A stretch of 7,521 nt of DNA, from positions 33,301 through 40,821 of the forward strand of contig DADO01000119.1 of the NCBI GenBank assembly GCA_002509325.1, written 5' to 3'. The translations under genes were made by a program, and so were the position numbers. Under the pieces are notes generated by a model that was not told the DNA's origin, searched no databases, and worked only from the letters and a program-made list of their open reading frames with translations. This DNA comes from Methanosarcina sp. UBA402 (GTDB taxonomy: Archaea; Halobacteriota; Methanosarcinia; Methanosarcinales; Methanosarcinaceae). Shown piece by piece: positions 6,585-7,521 of this stretch (positions are counted from its first letter, which is position 1; each line of letters starts with the position of its first letter).

Positions 6585-6607
6585 TGAAATAATTTATGAC
6601 TTCTTCC

Positions 6608-6622
6608 CTTAATATAATTAAG
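6608..6622. promoter_or_regulatory. 15-bp palindrome, operator-like
   Basis: CTTAAT-ATA-ATTAAG is a perfect inverted repeat with 6-bp arms and a 3-bp centre. It has the size of a dimeric regulator site, but its AT-richness makes chance occurrence plausible. It lies 24 bp left of the second palindrome. Confidence 0.3.
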
Positions 6623-6646
6623 ACAGTCCTTTCATCAAATAATTGC

Positions 6647-6661
6647 TTATCATCATGATAA
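6647..6661. promoter_or_regulatory. 15-bp palindrome over triple stops
   Basis: TTATCAT-C-ATGATAA has perfect 7-bp arms around one base. Read leftward it contains TGA-TGA-TAA, three consecutive stops in the frame of the 6704-6868 gene. It may therefore be the original 3' end of that gene as well as, or instead of, a protein-binding site. Confidence 0.35.
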
Positions 6662-6683
6662 TACAAGACTCATTAACTCATCA

Positions 6684-6738
6684 AGGGATAAGTCAGGGAT
6701 AAGTCAGGGATAAGTCAGGGATAAGTCAGGGATAAGTC
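6684..6738. repeat. Tandem array, 5 x 11 bp
   Basis: Five perfect head-to-tail copies of AGGGATAAGTC lie at 6684-6694, 6695-6705, 6706-6716, 6717-6727 and 6728-6738. A degenerate sixth copy (TAGGATTTATC) follows at 6739-6749. Identical copies suggest recent slippage. The 11-bp period is about one helical turn, as in iterons, but no replication gene is nearby. The array overlaps the 3' end of the leftward 6704-6868 frame and creates its stop codon. Confidence 0.95.
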
Positions 6739-6868
6739 TAGGATTTATCAGAACTTCCACCATGGCTTTTTTGTTTTCCACAATTTCCGAAAACAGCTTG
6801 ATGTTTACCTTAATGTCCTCAGGAACAGCGTTTGAACGTGAACCGCCTATTTGCGAGTGTATTTTCAT
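6704..6868 (-). CDS. Small protein of unknown function, repeat-altered C-terminus
   Basis: A 54-residue frame with ATG at 6868-6866, directly after the TAA of the membrane-protein frame (TAAATG), so the two could be translationally coupled. No Shine-Dalgarno site is visible. The central part (about 18-41: EDIKVNIKLFSEIVENKKAM and on) reads like a real soluble protein with alternating hydrophobic and charged residues; I do not recognise the family. The C-terminus is encoded by the 11-bp repeats and stops at TGA 6706-6704 inside copies 2-3. Past that stop the same frame stays open for 16 codons and then meets TGA-TGA-TAA (6655-6647). Removing three repeat units (33 bp) would give a continuous 60-residue protein. 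It is probably a real gene whose tail has been altered; it may instead be a fragment. Confidence 0.45.
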   Translation of the reverse strand: MKIHSQIGGSRSNAVPEDIKVNIKLFSEIVENKKAMVEVLINPRLIPDLSLTYP

Positions 6869-7207
6869 TTAGCTTTTTGGTTTGTTTAACAATGAATTCA
6901 GTGCTATAATTAAAAGTAAAACTATAATCAAACCATTTGAGAAATGAAGAAATCTAATTGGATAAATTGGTAGCACCAGAAGCCATAAACAATAAATCGA
7001 GCCTGCAAGCAAGATCATAAGTAAAAGAGTATAACTGAATGAGTCAGAGAACGAAGTATTTTTATCTAGAATCTTTGGCAGAAGCCGGGGAAAGCTAATC
7101 GTAAGAAGTGTTACGAAGGCGATGAGTAATACGAACTGACGTATTGGATCAATTGAGAAAAAAGGTAATAGCTCAAGTGGATCTGAGATTTTAGCATCCC
7201 CTTTATA
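6869..7207 (-). pseudogene. Three-helix membrane protein frame lacking a start codon
   Basis: The frame is open for 112 codons between TAA (7210-7208) and TAA (6871-6869). It encodes three hydrophobic segments, at about residues 21-43, 58-84 and 91-107, joined by short charged loops, so the product would be a small integral membrane protein of unknown family. No ATG, GTG or TTG occurs in frame before the second segment. An ATG at 7197-7195 lies about 28 nt after a TATA-like CTATAAATAA (7229-7220), suited to a leaderless start, but it is in another frame and stops after 28 codons. One base missing from the six-T run (plus-strand A6, 7158-7163) would explain the shift and give a continuous protein. 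So it is either a frameshifted pseudogene, a gene with an unusual start, or a sequence error. Its stop abuts the next ATG. Confidence 0.5.
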
Positions 7208-7219
7208 TTAGTCAATATA

Positions 7220-7229
7220 TTATTTATAG
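7220..7229 (-). promoter_or_regulatory. Putative TATA box of the leftward gene pair
   Basis: Read leftward, CTATAAATAA (7229-7220) resembles an archaeal TATA box. The expected start site, about 7198, coincides with the ATG at 7197, suggesting a leaderless message that would carry both the membrane frame and the 54-codon gene. Confidence 0.4.
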
Positions 7230-7308
7230 TATTATTCACAGAATAGTGCAAATACTTTTCTATTTCTATTAGGATCTTAATATGTTTTGATTAGGTGGTT
7301 TTTCAGGT

Positions 7309-7322
7309 CTTAAGATCTTAAG
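7309..7322. promoter_or_regulatory. 14-bp perfect palindrome
   Basis: CTTAAGATCTTAAG is perfectly self-complementary with no spacer. It lies between the divergent promoters at 7220-7229 and 7430-7440, where a regulator of either could bind. The partial copy AGGATCTTAA at 7271-7280 shares its core. Confidence 0.35.
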
Positions 7323-7395
7323 GTTATGTTCTTTCTTCGAAAGGCTGTTGTTTTGTAGTTGGTTAGAGTGTTGAGGCAGAAAAGCTAACGAAAAG

Positions 7396-7415
7396 TCTGG
7401 ATGTGTCTGGACGTG
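7396..7415. repeat. Tandem repeat, 2 x 10 bp
   Basis: GTCTGGATGT (7396-7405) is followed directly by GTCTGGACGT (7406-7415), with one mismatch. It lies about 15 bp upstream of the putative promoter of the rightward gene at the window end. Confidence 0.6.
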
Positions 7416-7429
7416 AGTTCAAAAAGACA

Positions 7430-7440
7430 TTAAATATTAT
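7430..7440 (+). promoter_or_regulatory. Putative TATA box of the rightmost gene
   Basis: ATTAAATATTA lies with its centre about 28 nt before ATG 7463, the distance expected for a leaderless transcript beginning at the start codon. Confidence 0.35.
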
Positions 7441-7462
7441 AATAAGGTTTGAAAATTAAAAT

Positions 7463-7521
7463 ATGAAATTGGACTATAAACAAAAACACAATAAAGCTGA
7501 AATACTCCCATTTGACCGATA
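7463..7521 (+). CDS. Start of an unidentified gene, cut by window end
   Basis: An ATG begins a frame of 19 complete codons that is still open when the window ends. The visible peptide, MKLDYKQKHNKAEILPFDR, is hydrophilic and lysine-rich, with no recognisable motif. An in-frame TAA lies at 7457-7459, so the ATG is the first possible start. A weak AAGG sits too far upstream to be a normal ribosome site, but a TATA-like box at leaderless distance supports the start. Nothing can be said about function from so short a piece. Confidence 0.35.
   Translation, partial: MKLDYKQKHNKAEILPFDR

Noticed and set aside
6121..6600. Possible TnpB, group II intron or other transposon remnant
   Set aside because: No zinc-finger CxxC pair, no RuvC-like motif, no reverse transcriptase residues and no domain V hairpin could be found; the resemblance was only of short peptide style.
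6684..6738. CRISPR array
   Set aside because: The repeat unit is 11 bp with no spacers between copies; it is a simple tandem array.

Overview
The window looks like a chromosomal segment of a methanogenic archaeon, most likely Methanosarcina. The reasons are the two long mismatch-repair proteins, the AT-rich intergenic DNA with archaeal TATA-like boxes, GGAG-type ribosome binding sites and long gene-sparse spacers. Genus is an inference; I cannot name the species.

Layout, left to right. Bases 1-536 hold no convincing gene, but carry a 3x14-bp tandem repeat, a nest of inverted repeats and a 2x32-bp tandem repeat. Bases 537-5389 are a leftward two-gene operon, mutS then mutL, 53 bp apart, encoding a complete MutS and an endonuclease-type MutL. 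Bases 5390-5658 form a divergent spacer with two tandem duplications and a promoter on each side. Bases 5659-5859 encode a rightward 66-residue zinc-ribbon protein whose best-supported start is CTG. Bases 5860-6703 are largely non-coding, with a tandem duplication, a strong hairpin, a GC-richer island with one dubious leftward frame, two 15-bp palindromes and an array of five 11-bp repeats. Bases 6704-7207 hold a small leftward gene pair: a three-helix membrane protein frame without a clear start, joined by TAAATG to a short soluble protein whose 3' end runs into the 11-bp repeats. Bases 7208-7462 are non-coding, and a rightward gene begins near 7463 and leaves the window.

MutS and MutL act together: MutS recognises mismatches and recruits MutL, which has the full endonuclease motif set and so should nick DNA without MutH. 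Both proteins are bacterial in character and keep motifs resembling bacterial sliding-clamp-binding peptides, although archaea use PCNA. This fits acquisition from bacteria. Apart from the repair genes, the notable features are the non-ATG zinc-ribbon gene, the damaged membrane/soluble gene pair, and a short tandem duplication in nearly every long spacer. I see no clear new multi-gene system; the 6.6-7.2 kb region is the best place to look.
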